This document shows, piece by piece, positions 42,120 through 56,301 of a stretch of DNA of 64,000 nt. Origin of the DNA: Cacajao melanocephalus. Lineage: Eukaryota; Chordata; Mammalia; Primates; Pitheciidae. The stretch is from positions 1-64,000 of the forward strand of contig CAUYLG010071485.1 in the NCBI GenBank assembly GCA_963573385.1, given 5' to 3'. Position numbers and translations under genes: made by a program. The notes beneath the pieces were generated by a model. The model saw only the letters and a list, made by a program, of their open reading frames with translations. It did not search any database and was not told the origin of the DNA. Numbering within the stretch: position 1 is the first letter of the stretch; each line of letters starts with the position of its first letter.

Positions 42120-43284
42120 GGAAGGCTAGAAATGGATGGAATCATATTTTGAGAGCTCACAGAAAATGGAATTCTTGATTTTATTGATAGTGTATTGTGA
42201 CTAAGGTTTTGATAATAATTTATAACTTAAAATTAACATGCATAAAAGATGATTACAAGAGAAAGTGCCAAATGAAAAATAGATAGTTAGTTTAAGGGCT
42301 GTCAATGAATCTGTTGGCTCAATATTTGATAAATTAAGAGAGCTACTTATTTATGTTGTGAAATAAAGAATAACTATAATTAAAGTATTGGAAGTGTAAA
42401 GTCACCATCTCAATCTTTGGAAGTAAGTATTTTGACTGATAAAAAGAAAAAAATGTTCAGTATAATTTAAAGGGCTTTTCATTAAGACTTATATCATTCC
42501 CTATTTAAATTACAAAATATGAAGGCAAGAACTTCTTGCTGTTTAGTGATAATCAGTACATAGACTTATTACAGAATAAGAAGCAAATGGTCATTATATA
42601 ATTATTTTTTAAAGCTATTGAAAATTATCACAAGCATTTAATTTAAATTAATTATAAATCTAATTATGGGTCACAAATCTGTGAAAGTTATAATATGCTA
42701 CAAAATCAGGAAAATTGGTAGAGATTTGAAATGTGATTTAAGCCCCTACTCTTTATTATGAATACAAAATACCCCACAGATTAAAATAAGAATGAGGAAG
42801 TGATACCCTTTTTGCCTCATTCATTATATTGTCCAATATAGAGAATGTGGGAATTCCTATGGAACTACAAATCAAGCCAAAAAATATGATCATCCAAGTT
42901 AATGTAGGTCTGAAGTCTTTGATTGTAATGAGATTGTTTTCAAGATACATAACAGATGAAATTTCTTTTTAAAAACCACAGATTTTTATAGAAATGGCAC
43001 AAGCAACCACAGGGGCTTGAAGTTAGGAGGTGATTAATAATCATACTCTCAGGACATCTTTTATAAGAGCTATGCAGGGTGCATTCTTTTTTTTCTTTCC
43101 TCTTTTTTTTTTTTTTTAAGGATATTTTGTTGTTTTTTCCCCTTGCTATTGCCAGATTTGAAATTCCCGTACTTTACTTAATTATGTCCATTTTCATGTT
43201 TGTGACTATTTTCAAAGGTGGTTAATGAAACCTTTGGAATAGTTCAAGTGAGGGCTACAGAGTGCCTCATCATTTGATATTTGG

Positions 43285-43450
43285 CCAATACACTTTTCTA
43301 AACATTTTACTCATCAGCAAAATGGTTATAACTGTAGCACTTAACTCATTGTTATGAGTTATTTATGAAGATTAAAATAAATTAGTCATGTAAATCAGAC
43401 ACCTGGCACAATCCCTGGAATATAGAAAGCATTCTGAATTTAGATTTTAT
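43285..43450 (+). repeat. MIR element
   Basis: TTTTACTCATCAGCAAAATG, TTATGAAGATTAAAATAAAT and CAGACACCTGGCACAATCCC match the MIR core and right end. Confidence 0.72.
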
Positions 43451-43549
43451 TTTAACTAATTGTTTTGAGTATAATCTGCTGTCTTTCCAGCCTGTCAGTT
43501 TAATTTATAAAATAAAATATAGTAGGATATAATTCAATTTTATAAAACA

Positions 43550-43740
43550 CTAACATTATGAAGACCTGCTAGGCTCTCTTATGTAAAGTTATCTCATTTA
43601 ATCCTTACTATAATCTTGATATTATCTCTTTAATTTTTCATTAGAAGAAGCCGGAGCCTTAGAGATGCTAAATAACTTGCCCAAGACCGTCAAGTTTGTA
43701 AGACGTAGCACTACTCTTTCATTCCAAAGCCCATTTTTTT
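43550..43740 (+). repeat. MIR element
   Basis: ATCTCATTTAATCCTTACTA, GGAGCCTTAGAGATGCTAAA and TAACTTGCCCAAGACCGTCA are in MIR order. Confidence 0.75.
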
Positions 43741-46700
43741 TCTCACTACTGTCTAGGGAATAGTGATTCTAGAAGGACTCTAACATATAGAATTAACATT
43801 TTCTCTCAGAGTAACTGAATACATGCGAGGCTGTTACATAGGTTGAAAAAAAAAGTGTTTACATGTATATTTTCAAAATGTAGTTGATATTTATAATACA
43901 TTTTAATAAATGGATTTATGAAGATCTGACACTGCAAAAATCAGTAACTTTGAGTTAATTTTGTTTTATTAAAGTGTTTCTTTGAGACTGGTTTATTTGT
44001 GCTTAAATCTTTAATGGGAAGGATGAAAGAAAATTACCCTGTGGACAAATTTAGAAAGCAAAGTTATTGCCGTGAGAATTTCCCCTACCCCTCACCATTT
44101 TCAAATTAGCTGTACTTGCTTTTAAGCTTATTGAAATTTACAGTTAAGTCTATTGACCTTAATAAATTCTATGGTAGGTATACATTTGAGTTACAAGATC
44201 AGGATAAATATTTCTTTAACAAGAAATATATTTTTAAATGTTACTTCTCTAAATTTTTTGAACTTTTTTCTTTACTGCTTTGCTCATGCTTTGGAACAAA
44301 CGTGTTCCTTCTTGAATTTCTGATTCTACATACACATATGTATATATTTCTTATTTTGATTTTTCTTTCAAATTCAATCTTTATTCAAATAAAATGCATG
44401 TTATTTGTAATCATCCATTTGAACAGATGCTCAGTTTTAGTAATGCTAGTTTATTTGGACAGGTTTTGTTTCTTCTTAATCTCTTTGTACTTTTAACTTC
44501 ATATATCCTAACACCAATCTCTATTTCATACTTGTTTAAAAAATTGTTAGTTTTCAGCATTGCCAACTGCATAAAAAGCTTAGGTTAACAATAGCCAAAT
44601 TATACATAGGTTGTATTCCAAAAGTTTGCTTCTGTTTTGGTTAATTGGAATCTAAACATTATTTTTCTGGCACAAGGGTACAAATGATGGATACATTCCC
44701 AGAACAAGCCCCAGATGAGTTTTCAGATTTTATATCAAGTATGAAACTAATATTAAAATTTACTAAAATGATTTGTGTGTATATATGTTATATAATGCAT
44801 CTGACTCTGGACAGTAAGGCAACTGATAAAGCTAGTTTTGGAAACTTTACATTTTATTTATATAAATTTTGATTCAATATTTAGTGTACAGGTTGATTGG
44901 TATCTTCATTTCTTTTGGTAGACTTTGGCAAAATTTATCTTATTCTGGATGTTGAATGAGTAATAACGTTTTTCTTTACACAATTTCTTGCATAAGCTCT
45001 GCATTTATGTTTCAAGTTTAACAAAATATTACAATGTGATAGTACCATAATATGACCATTTACATCTATGAAGAATTCTGTCATGTAATATCTCATTCCA
45101 AAAACACACAAATGTTGTGAAAGTAAATTTAATACAATTATTTTATCAGTAAATATATGATGTCTATAAAAATACTCAAGGTTGAACACAAACCCAAGGG
45201 AAGATCCATGATTATTATAGTGTTTTGAGTCCAAATTCTGTGTTCAGTTCACAGAGGCACACCATTGTCTCTGATTGGAGATTCTGATAAAGTTGAGAGG
45301 AAATCTGGCCTTCATTATGGTTGAAACATGGCTTTAGAGAACTTATTATGCTTGTCCTCTATTTAACTAGAGGAAAACTTCTTCAACCATGGCCCATTTA
45401 TCTGACGTTGCTTAAATGCAGAGAAATTTGCAGAAGCAGAAGAATCTTGATAGAAATCAAGAGTATAACAGGAAAAGTTTTATTATGCTATTAGCAGCTA
45501 AGCACTCAATACACAAAATCTTGTTTACTAGTTACTAATCAAGATGAAAGTTTTACTTTCTGAAATACATATCTATGTATCTATAATTATACTTCACATT
45601 TTGGAGAAAACTTTAAAAACATGAAAAATGATATTTAAGTTAAGATGTTTTGTATTTGAATGATTTTCCTGGAGAGCCATGTTTCTCAGCAATGAATATC
45701 TGATCACCTTTTTGAGTGGCAACCAATACCCAACAGCAAAATAAAATAAAAATGTAAAAAAAAATAAAAATTTTAAAAAGTACCCATAAGTTGATAAGTT
45801 GATTAAAATAAGAAACACTTTCCTTTTTTGGTTAAGATGAGCGCACAACTTCTTTTTCTAAAGTTTACATTACAAAAACACTTCCATTTACATTGCTATC
45901 TTTTTAAATTAGGAAAAACTTGCATGTCTTCACTCAGCATCCAAATATACCAAGAACCAAGCTAGGCCATGTTGCAAATAAACAAGGAGCTAATGAAAGA
46001 ATAAGTTGTTTTGGAAAGTAGATTAGCAATTAAATATTAGTAATGATTTGTCTTTAGGCAGGAGTCCACACATTTTAAGAAGCCCACACATTTTGAAGTC
46101 ATTTCAAATATATTAATTCATTCATTCTCATAATCCCCATTTAACACATCTACTTCTGTTTCTAATTTCATGTGTCATTGATTTTTTTTAATCTGACCTT
46201 GGATAAGTAACAACATCTTGCCTTAATCATGAGTCAAATGAGAAAAATTATAACTCTGTATTACACATCTACATATTATTCTCACTTTTCTGACTTTTTA
46301 GATGAAATATGATGATAGTTATTTGTTTCCTAGTTTAAAAATGAATGTTAACAAGAGAGGAAACTGGGTGCACAGCAAATATGTGAACTGTCTGTACTAT
46401 CATTGTAACTTCTCTGTGAACCTAAAACTATTCTACAATGAGTATGTATTAAAAGTCCAAACTATGAAAGAATAAAATGCATTTGAAGAGGCAATGTCTC
46501 TTTAAACAAATTCTACTTATTTTATCTTAACCTCCAAATTCTCTATACTAAAATTATGTCTATCAGCTGCCGACAAATGTATATCAAACATGACTGATCC
46601 ATTAAGTTAGTCAGCATTGCAGATATATGGCCCTGTAGAAAGCAAATCGGAAATTAAGAGACTTAGATTGATCTTAGATTTTGCCATTGGCTAGCTGGTT

Positions 46701-46899
46701 GATTTAACCAAATACCTTAATTTCCTGTATTTCTCTTTTTTGGAAAGGATGATGCCAGTATGAGTTCTGTTTAACCCAAAACCTTATGATAAAGACAAAA
46801 GAAAATGTTAGTTAGTAAAGTGCTCTACTAAGCAATATAAAGAAATATATATTTGCATTTTTCTTGTGTGATTTAAGATTGACTGTATTGATTTCATGG

Positions 46900-47075
46900 T
46901 TTAACAATATAATATAAAAGCATCTAGAATGTTAACTTATATTTGTTCAATGCTATCTAGATTTTTTTAAAAAAAGTTTCTCGCTCACAATCTTATGAAG
47001 TAAGCAGAAGAGGTATTACTCCTATTTAACAGCTGAGAAAATGCATGCTCAGAAATGTTAGAAGTAATAAGTAAA
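46900..47075 (+). repeat. MIR-like fragment
   Basis: CTTATGAAGTAAGCAGAAGAGG and CCTATTTAACAGCTGAGAAA resemble the MIR middle. The left end is not clear. Confidence 0.55.
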
Positions 47076-47213
47076 AGAAATATACTGGAAACAAAAGTTT
47101 TGTATAATTCTTAGATGAATGTTGTGGCATTCCAAGCAATATTCCTTTATTACCTTATTTATCCATGTACCATTTTCAAGTTAGAAGACTTCCATTTTTT
47201 ATACAATAGACCA

Positions 47214-47401
47214 GGTGGGCAAATATTTTCTGTAAAGTGCTCCACAGTAAATTTTTAGGGCTTTGAAGGTTGTATTGTGAAAGCGACAATAGATAATACA
47301 TAAATAGATAGATGTGGCTGTGTTCCAATAAAACTTTATTTACAAAAATGAAAGTCTGGATATGGCCCTGGAGCCATAGTTTGCTGGCCCTTGCAATAGC
47401 C
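47214..47401. mobile_element. hAT-type non-autonomous DNA transposon remnant (family tentative)
   Basis: The block runs from GGGCAAATATTTTCTGTAAA through CCAATAAAACTTTATTTAC to ATAGTTTGCTGGCCCTTGC. This matches the remembered layout of a common mammalian element with phrases about AAATAAAGTTTTATTGGAAC on its other strand. Confidence 0.6.
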
Positions 47402-47984
47402 TCATCAAGCTAAATCAACATAAATGTCCCTTTTGTATTTGAGCATTTCTTACTCATGTATCCTTTAGATAAAGAAGAAAGGATCCTTTACCCAGTCTCT
47501 ACTTTTTCTACTTTTTCATCTTGGGCTCCATTTATTAAACTCATAATGTATTTGTTACTAAAAGTAAATAGTTCTCATGTTTCTAAAAAAGATTATTAGG
47601 AATGTATGTGTTTGTCTGTGAATACCGATGCAGTTCATTGGTAACATAATTCTGAACCATCTCCAAATCTGTCCATACACCCAAATTTCTTCTGAGTACA
47701 CTGGACCTCTCCATATGGATGTCCTCCCACAAGCACATTGACTTCACACTTCCAAGGCAGAACTCATGATCTCCTCAGCCAAATCAACCTTTCTTTCTGC
47801 ACTCTTTATTTCAGTTATGGCATCGTTCTCATTCAGTCATCCAAGCTAGAAATTGCATTATCTTTCACTCCTTCCTCCCTCTCTTTTTAACCATATCAGA
47901 GCAGACATTATGACTTACCACCTAAAAATATTGCTCAAATTTATCACCATTTTCTTTCTCACTACCTTTATCCTTTCCCAGCTC

Positions 47985-48140
47985 TCATTGGTCCTCAGAA
48001 AGGTTAACAGTATCATAAGAATAATAATGCATGATAGGCATTGTGTTAAACCCTGTATAAATATTTCCCTTCACATATCATTTATACAAACCATTTAAGA
48101 GGATATCATCATTCCATTTTATAATGTGACTAGATGATTA
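47985..48140 (+). repeat. MIR-like fragment
   Basis: GCATTGTGTTAAACCCTGTA, then an ATCATTCCATTTTATAATG part, resemble the MIR middle. Confidence 0.5.
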
Positions 48141-48309
48141 ATTATATAACTTGTTAAAAGCTTAAAACCTACTCTTTCTGACTCTCATGTTCATTTAGCA
48201 GTTATGTGTATAATCTCATTGTGTTACCTCTTTTTCCCAGCTGGACTTCCTGTTTCCAGCTTTCCCTCATCTAATTTATCTTCAGTATTCTTACTAGTTA
48301 TTTTAGATT

Positions 48310-48810
48310 TTTATTGATAAGTAATAGATTGCCACAAATTTATAGACTTTATATAACACATTTACTTTCTCATGGTTTCAGTGGATTGAGATTCTGGGCA
48401 TGGTTTAGACCCTCTTCTCAGGGTCCACATACTACAATTAATGTGTTAACCAGAGCTGAGTTCTCATCTGAGGTTCAGCTTCCTCTTCCAAGGTCACATG
48501 GTTTTATTGGGAGCAATCAGTTCCTTGTAGTTATGGAACTAAAGGCTTAAATTATTTGCTCAATTTCATCCACAGTTCCTTACTATGTGGTCTTCTGCAA
48601 TACAGCTGCTTGATGAATAAAGCCAGCAAGGAGAGTGTATCTGGTGAGTCTGCTAGGAAGATGAAGTTTTATAGAAGGTAACATAATATGAGCAGTGATG
48701 AGGAGAAAGCCATAGGTCCTGCCTACACTCAAGGGAAGGAGATTGCATAAAGGTATAATTGCTTGAAAACAGATATCATGGGGTTCAACTTAAAGTCTGT
48801 CCACCGTACC
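48310..48810. mobile_element. Mammalian interspersed repeat, LTR-like, family unassigned
   Basis: ATTGCCACAAATTTATAGAC, CTTCCTCTTCCAAGGTCACA, CTACACTCAAGGGAAGGAGA and TTAAAGTCTGTCCACCGTAC fit a familiar interspersed repeat that I cannot name reliably. It contains no protein-coding part. Confidence 0.5.
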
Positions 48811-49149
48811 AGTTATACTCTGAAAGACTAGATCATCTGTCAATTCCTTGCGTAAACCACTAAGTAATTTGACATTGCCCACTGGATAAAGTCACAATTT
48901 CTTAAGTCTCTTAACGAGTTGGCTTTAGTGTCTTTTACTAACATTTCTCTCCATGGCAATATGGATCCTAGAATACAGCCACAAGATGTTACATGCCATT
49001 TGCAAACATACCAACCATTTTCTATATTTTACAATTTTAAGGCTATATAGAAGTCTAGTACATGCAAATAACCAAACTCTTACTTGTGTCTACATAAGTA
49101 AATAAATTACTTTTTTAATCTTTAAGAATATGGGTTTAAAAGTATAGTA

Positions 49150-49360
49150 AGACCAGCCTGAGAGTCATAATGAGATCCCTTCTCTATAAAAAATTTTAAA
49201 AATTAGCTATGCATGGTGATGTGTGCTGGTAGTCTCAGCTACTGGGGAGGCTGAGGCAGGAAGATTGCTTGAGCCCAGAAGTGCAAGGGAGCAGTGAGCT
49301 ATGCTGCTGCCACCATACTCCAGCCTGGGCAACAGAGCAAGATGCTGTTTCTGAAAAGGA
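49150..49360 (+). mobile_element. Alu, 5'-truncated
   Basis: It starts inside the left arm at GACCAGCCTGAGAG and continues through the right arm to CCAGCCTGGGCAACAGAGC. It is quite diverged (J-like). Confidence 0.88.
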
Positions 49361-49589
49361 TAAAAAATCACGTTGAGAAAACACAAAAATCATTGTTTAA
49401 CTGCTGAAGCACTTTGCTTTTTGATCTGTTGAGCTCCATTCCCATCACCCTATCATAGTTGAAGACAGTATTATCTATCATTATACACCTTATTATTGCA
49501 ATAGTTTGAACAGCACTCTAATCTTCATTCTTGTATCTTTTCCCCAGACCAAATCATGGAGTCAGAATGAACCTTCTGTGATACAAATT

Positions 49590-49895
49590 TGAAGTTGTCA
49601 CTCTCTTACTTGAAATCTTCCATTGTTCTCCACTGCCCTTAAGACAAATTCTGAATGTTACTCTCTTACCCTCAATCTCCATTCCATAATTTGTCCTAAT
49701 CCCTTCATCCTTTAAACTCACCTCATTTACCCATTCTGATAAGCCTGATAAGGACCTTAGATGTCCTTCCTATGAGTTGCATGAGCTTTTCCATATTTCC
49801 CCTTTCTAGATTTCATCATGCTATATTGAATTGTCTTTATATCTACAACAGTGTTTAGCATATAGAAAGCTTTCAGTAAATTTGTTGAGTTGATA
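49590..49895 (+). repeat. L2 LINE fragment
   Basis: TCTTCCATTGTTCTCCACTG, TTTAAACTCACCTCATTTAC and CAGTGTTTAGCATATAGAAA are L2-like phrases in order. Confidence 0.6.
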
Positions 49896-50584
49896 AAGAA
49901 ATAAATATATAATATAGACAAAGCTCCTTTACTTTCACATTTTCAACTTAGTAACTTTCATTTACATGAACAAAGCTGTACTCCAGAGGAAAATAGAGTC
50001 AATTCTGCCTAACACCAATAAAGGACTATAACTGCCATTTCAGCCTCGGCTGTCACACTGTTCTTTAGTCTATAATGCATTTGCTGTGGGGTTATTTACA
50101 TACAATCCCTCAAGTCTGATAAATAAGCCAACCAACCGACAAGTAATTACAATGCCTGAAAAGACTACTAAGAAGAGGCTTATAATTATGATTGATAGAA
50201 ACAAGAAGATAAACGTGTAAAAATAGAATATGGTGAGAAAATGATGAATTCTGTAACCGTAGATGGAATAAATCTTCCCTAATATGTAATAAAATTCACA
50301 GCTTAACAGGGAAAATAGCTGATTCAAGAATTTTTTTAATGAGATAAAAAAGTAAGGAAAAAAAGGCACGTGACAGAAATAGTATCTACAAGAATGTGAG
50401 GGACCAATACACATTTCCTATTTAATGAAATTAGTTTTTGGACTATGAACTTTAATTCTCACTCACTTGGGATTTGTAGACAATCAGATTTACAGAAAGC
50501 CTTTTAGAATGCAGTCAGTTCATTAGAAGATAAGTTTCTGAATTTCTTTTATTATACTATAGCTGGCACATGAATAAAGGTGAT

Positions 50585-50700
50585 TTTACCTGATAACTGT
50601 AAGTCCTTTGAAGGTGGAGGCTGGATCTTAGTTATCTTTATACTTCCTGTGTGTCTACCATAAACTTTGGCATGTAACAGGTGCTCATTCTGAATAGAAG
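50585..50700 (+). repeat. L2 LINE 3' end fragment
   Basis: GTAAGTCCTTTGAAGGTGGA, TCTTAGTTATCTTTATACTT and GTAACAGGTGCTCATTCTGA match the L2 3' end. Confidence 0.6.
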
Positions 50701-52839
50701 ACATTGTAAAGTTAATTCATCATGTGATAATCACAAACCAACTTAACAGAGGAGACCCTGACCTATCTATATGAGTCATTCACCCATAGGGAGGCTTTCA
50801 TTGAAATTTTTCTCATATTATTGGAATATCAAATTTCTTTTGATAAAATTGTTTGAATTTTTTGAAGACTTAAAATAGCAGACTCCTAGAAATACCTCAT
50901 TCTCCATGTATGTCCTCATGCTCTGACTATAAGTCTTCTTTGCAAGCCAAAATTTGACTGCTGATTGGAAAGTTCAAAGATAGGTTTGGGGATTACAAAG
51001 AGGACACAGACTTTTTAAAAGAGAGTTTGAGTTACAGAAGAGAGGCAAAGAGTGGAGTGTTGTGTGGAATCTCTGTTACAGGGTCATGTCCTAGAAGCAA
51101 TTGCAAGAGTGTGACTCTCACACCAGAAAGAATTACAAAAGTGTCAGATAACTTGCTCTTTGTATAAACTCTGGGTGACCTCTTCCTAGTTTTGGAATTT
51201 GCCCAAGTTCAGACAAACCTAGAGCATACTTTTTCTTCAACTATGTCTAAGAAATTTAACCTAGACATACGGGAAAATATGCCAAAAAGAAAAAGAAAAA
51301 AGAAAAACTACAGTAGAGCGTGAAGTAGTGCTTTAAAGCAAAAATAAATGTTATAATATTAACCTAGAAAGTATGATAATCATCAACTTTGTCATCAAAC
51401 TAATTTTGGTTTTTACCTTAATATATCTTTACTTAATTAGGATACTGATCCCTAGTACATATTAGTGCCAAATAAGTAATATTTTACCTGTGGTAATAAT
51501 AAAAGCTAATATTTGCTTTGTGTTTACTATATGCTAGGCCTGGTCTTAGAAGGTATGAATAAGGGTCCTGAAACAGAGGGTGGTTAAGTAATTTTCCCTA
51601 GAAAAATATATGAACAGTATTTTTATTCAAAGCAAGTTAGATTGGGAGTAATTTTTTGCTATAAGCCATAAAGCATTAAAACATTAAATACGTCAGTGTA
51701 GTTCAATATTCTGTATGTATCCCCAAACTGGTTCTTACTTACAACAGTGACATCTGCGGTTCTCAGGAAATACTATTATCTGACAGTGTAGATAACTGGA
51801 GAAGATAATTAAATGATTGCTACTTGTAACTGAATTAGATCTTGATGTCATATCTCAGGAGAGGGTAGGATTTAATTGAAGTTAGAATAGACTGACAGTA
51901 CCTAAATTTATTTTGAAACTGGGAAGAAAGTTCATTTGTTACATTAGGTAAATAGATTTTAAAATTTCTTATAATTCCATTTTTTAATAAAATTCATGTG
52001 TCTTTTTGTTTTGTATGTGTGTTTACATAGATTATTTTTACTTTTAGCCTTATAATATTTAAAATAATAGCAGAAAATATGTATGTTCTTAGTACAGAGG
52101 CTGATTTCTAAAGAGTGGTTTTATCGTTTGTCATCTGGTAAAGCCTTTAGCTAAGATATGTTCAAATGTACCTAGGGCTTTGAAAACAGACAAAAGGACA
52201 TTGGAACAAAGTAGGACTTTAAATTAGTAACAGTGCATTATACTAAGTTACCAATTGGCCTTGAGTTTGGTGGCACTAATAGGAGTGGGCTTAGGTTGAA
52301 TACAAGAGAGTAGGCCTGCCATTTTTCTGCCTAGTAAATGCATTCAGTCCCTAATGAAAATATTAGGGGTATGAGATAAAATTAATTTTATTTTTCATTA
52401 TCATTTCTGTTTTTTAGCTATTTTGTCTTTACCGCAAGCTTACCCTTCTTAAATCTAGCTCCTTCACTGCAGGATAAAGCAGCTGAAGTCATTCTTTATT
52501 TATTATACCAAGACAGTTGCCATGGAAATAATATAATGTTATAAAATAGTCATCATAAATTAAATCCAGAGTCAAGAAGGAACATATGGGTCAGGTAGAG
52601 ATTGTATGCTTATTTATAAACAATATCCTTGGTAATCATAAAAAATGTCAAGGTAAATTACAGATAAAACATAGAGAAAAATGAACTTAGAGCTTTAAAA
52701 AGTTCTTCGCAGAATTTAAATATTGCACTTCAAGCAGGTGTTTTGTAAAAGGAGTTTGTGGATTATTAACCTCCCCCAAACTACATTTCAGTCTGCAAAC
52801 AATTTTTCTACATCTCTGCATTGTACCCAACTACTCTCT

Positions 52840-52993
52840 TTGTAGCTCTTTTTGAATCTCAGTTTAATTATTGGTATGCTCAATGTGTAAGTAACATTTT
52901 CTCTTCATGTGTTTTAATCAGTCGACAAAGAGTGGTTCAAAAGGTGATGGATAGTTTTTATTTCATGCATTTTGCTATAACGTTTTGAACTGG
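52840..52993 (+). repeat. Diverged repeat pair, copy 1
   Basis: Resembles 55435-55593 in direct orientation: TAGCTC, AGTTTAATTATTGGTAT, TTTTAATCA and TTATTTCATG occur in the same order and spacing in both. Divergence is considerable. Confidence 0.55.
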
Positions 52994-54079
52994 CACTAGT
53001 TGACATTTTATTATCTCTGTCTACACAATGTGGAAGTATAAAATATTAATCTTTTCCTATCATATAAAATCGTAATCTCAATTAAATCTGATCACTATTT
53101 TCTAAAAGAAATTCTGAGGAGTTTTTTGTCCTGAAAAATGTTTGATTCTCATTTTTCAGGACACTGTTTTGTTTTGTTTTGTTTGATAATGTAAAATGAT
53201 TTCCCACTTGTCCAGTCATGATATTTGAGATGACTTGATGTAATTTGCCTGTGCAAAATACTGAACTAAGGCTTGCCCGGTATCTATAAAAGGAAAACTA
53301 GTTTATACCAGTTTTGAATTTGGAAAATTTTTAATTAAACTCCACTGGGGTCTAATCTGACATTCCACCTTATCCCAAATTTCTTCATTCATCTAACATA
53401 GTAATTCAGTGTCTACCTCATGGTATTTTAATAGGAAATCTGCCTTTCTCCTTGTAAATAAGGGCACATAAAAATTGTCTTGTAAGTTTTTTAAATGATA
53501 AACTCTTCATTCCCTTGCTAGTAGCCTGTACTCTCCCCTATCCCCAGCCCCAAATCCAACCACTACTCCCCAGGAAACAAGATCACTGCAAGAGTCAGCT
53601 GTGATCACTAATGATTCACTTAAAGGGTTCTTAAGTGAGTGAAGTTAAAAGGTTGAAACTCACTAATACATTATAGTGCAAATCCTTGCAGTACACATTT
53701 TCTTATGACCTTGGAAAAAATATTAATATGTCATTACAGATTTGATTCTCAGGTAAAATTTCAAGAATATCACCATTATCATGTTTTCTTTTTTTTCTCT
53801 CAAATTCTTCTTTGAAACATATTCATCTGAGTGCATTGTGTTAATCGATCTCACAATGCCTTCTCATAAAAGTAAAACCAAACAAATAAATACCTGAAAA
53901 GAAACAAGCAGGAATAAAGATTACACGTAAATTGCATAGACTTAATGAGCATCAAGGGATCTGTGAGTCTGGCTTGTCAAAACCAAATGTTCTAGATATG
54001 GAAATCATATCTCATATCTTTAAAGAATTTTCAGGCTTTTAGTAGTCTGCCAAAAGCTATAAGGGAGAAAGAAGTAAAA

Positions 54080-54310
54080 TAACATTATTGAGTACTCAGC
54101 ATGTATATGGTGGTACCTCGCCTAGAACATTTATTGGTTGACATAAAAGTAACTCACCTGGTACTTTATGATATTTCTCTCATTTACTTACAATAATCTT
54201 AGTAGGTAGGCATTAATCTGTCTAGTTTCCATATTGTAAAAGCAGTGATCAGAGAGATGAAGTGATTCATGGTAAGTGTCATGCTAGAAGTAAATAATAG
54301 ATTTTTCTAT
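54080..54310 (+). repeat. MIR element
   Basis: TATTGAGTACTCAGCATGTA, CTCATTTACTTACAATAATC and CAGAGAGATGAAGTGATTCA are in MIR order. Confidence 0.7.
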
Positions 54311-55434
54311 TGTCTTCCAGATCTTATAGCTAATGTTTTTTACTTCATACTTTATTTGAATTATCCAGAATTGTAATAATGATGTAAAGTCAAGCAGCAG
54401 GAACAATTTGAACAGCATACACATTTCATTGAACATTGTATAGTTTTATTTTCATCAGGAGGAAAAAATAAGACTAAAATAGCTAGAAATAAAATTCTAG
54501 AATTCCCAAAGAATTTTGTCTGGAATTTGTTTACTTAATTTCAGGATATCAATTTCTATAATGTTTAATTCATTACCAAATTTGGAAAGCTTTTAAGAAA
54601 TCTTTCTTTCTAGTTATAAGCATTGTACATAAATATGTAAATAAAAATAAAAGACTAAATTGTAGTGAATATCATAATATATTCTTACTAGCATTAAAAT
54701 AATTCTTTTCTTTGTACATGGGTGATAATATACCATTAAAAATTTTCCAAAAACGTTAATGTCTATTACTTACACTTTTTAAAAGAAATATGTCCCCTCC
54801 TCTCCCATGAATTAGTGTTGTTCATATTAACAGATCAGGATTCTCTCATTAAGCTCTCTCACATCTAGATTTGGGATACTCTAAACTCAGCCTTTTGAAA
54901 TTTAGCCTTTATTTATTTATTCACTCAGCTATTCATTAATTTACCAAATTGAGTTTAAGTAACAACTAAACTGGTATGTTGTGCTAGGTGATGGTGATAT
55001 AGGAATGATGAACCAGACATTAGCAATTTCTTTAAGACACATGATGAATTTCATGTATTTATCTATCCCACTATCCAACAAAAATTAAATCAATATAATT
55101 CAACAAATATTTAGTGAGCACTGAGTTGAGTAGCAAAGATAAAAATAAGTAAAATATTCTCATCAAAGATCTATATTGTAAGGGAAAATAAATATCAAAG
55201 GCTAATTATGACACTATGATATGAGAATTAGTAATAAAAACCATAATGTAGCAAAAAGGGATTATTTTTCTGGAAGGAATATGGAACAGCTCCTCAAAAA
55301 TGATGTATTTGTGGAAATGTGCTTGATTCTGCCAAATAGAAAAGATGAGGAAGGCCCCCTAGGCAAAGCAAATATTACTAGAACAGGTAAAACGGATGTG
55401 TCTACAAATCTGTTTTGGGCTTAACCGGCTTTTT

Positions 55435-55593
55435 TTGCAGCTCTTGTTCAAATCCCCAGTTCAATTATAGGTATAGTCAATGTGGAGTAAATACTTCCTT
55501 CTTTTTTGCTTTTTAATCAATCCATGAAGGACACATTTTCTACAATGATGAATAGGTCTTATTCCATGTATTTTTCTATGTTGTTCAGAAGCC
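55435..55593 (+). repeat. Diverged repeat pair, copy 2
   Basis: Partner of 52840-52993. The two could be members of one old interspersed family rather than a local duplication. Confidence 0.55.
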
Positions 55594-55659
55594 TGAGTAT
55601 ATGTTTTATTAGAATTGATATAGTAATAAACAGCAGCCCTGTAATATTCCATATGGACT

Positions 55660-55960
55660 CAGAGAGAAAAGCTCCCTAGCTTCAAATCTTGTTCATAACT
55701 TAGAAACTGTAGCAAGTTGAAAAGGATACTTAACCCCTATGATTCCCGTTTGTAAATGGAGCTATAATGAAAATTTATTAAGTTTATTGGTTTCTTATTA
55801 TGATTAGGCACTATGCTAAGTGATTTGCATGTACCAATCCATTCAGTCTTCTCGACAAGTCTATGATGCAAAAAGCTATCATCATCATCATCATCATCTC
55901 CAGTATACAGATGAGACTAATGAGATACACAGAAGTTGCTAAAATAGCTATGTGTGCCAG
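55660..55960 (+). repeat. MIR elements with an (ATC)n tract
   Basis: One MIR-like part ends near TTTGTAAATGGAGCTATAAT. A second follows with CTATGCTAAGTGATTTGCAT and ACAGATGAGACTAATGAGAT. An (ATC)7 run lies at 55878-55898. Confidence 0.68.
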
Positions 55961-56301
55961 TTAACACAATGTTCATTGCCTTACTTTTACTTCATTATAA
56001 AGAGTCCCTGTTAATTCAGCATGAATGAGCTTAAATTCATTCCTTTGCATACAGATCAAATTAGAAGGCTTACTCTGTCTTCAGGAAATGTGATGTTGAA
56101 AACAAAATATTCATCATTTGGTCTAACAAGATAAAGACTGGACAAATTGAGAGGCAAACAGGACTTAGATGCTGGAGAACATTGTACATTGTATTAAAGA
56201 GTGATGGACATCCATTAAGGTGTTTCAAGCAAAGAAATAATATGTTTAAGTTTACATCTTACAACATCTTTCAGTCACTTACATATATAAATAGCAAATT
56301 T

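Noticed and set aside
44116..44496. A 126-codon open frame on the plus strand
   Set aside because: Again Phe/Leu-rich from T-rich sequence, without domain, intron boundaries or related neighbours.
50070..50414. A 114-codon open frame on the minus strand rich in Phe, Ile and Leu
   Set aside because: Hydrophobic content follows from AT-rich DNA and does not show a membrane-protein pattern of conserved positions. There is no known homolog that I can recall.
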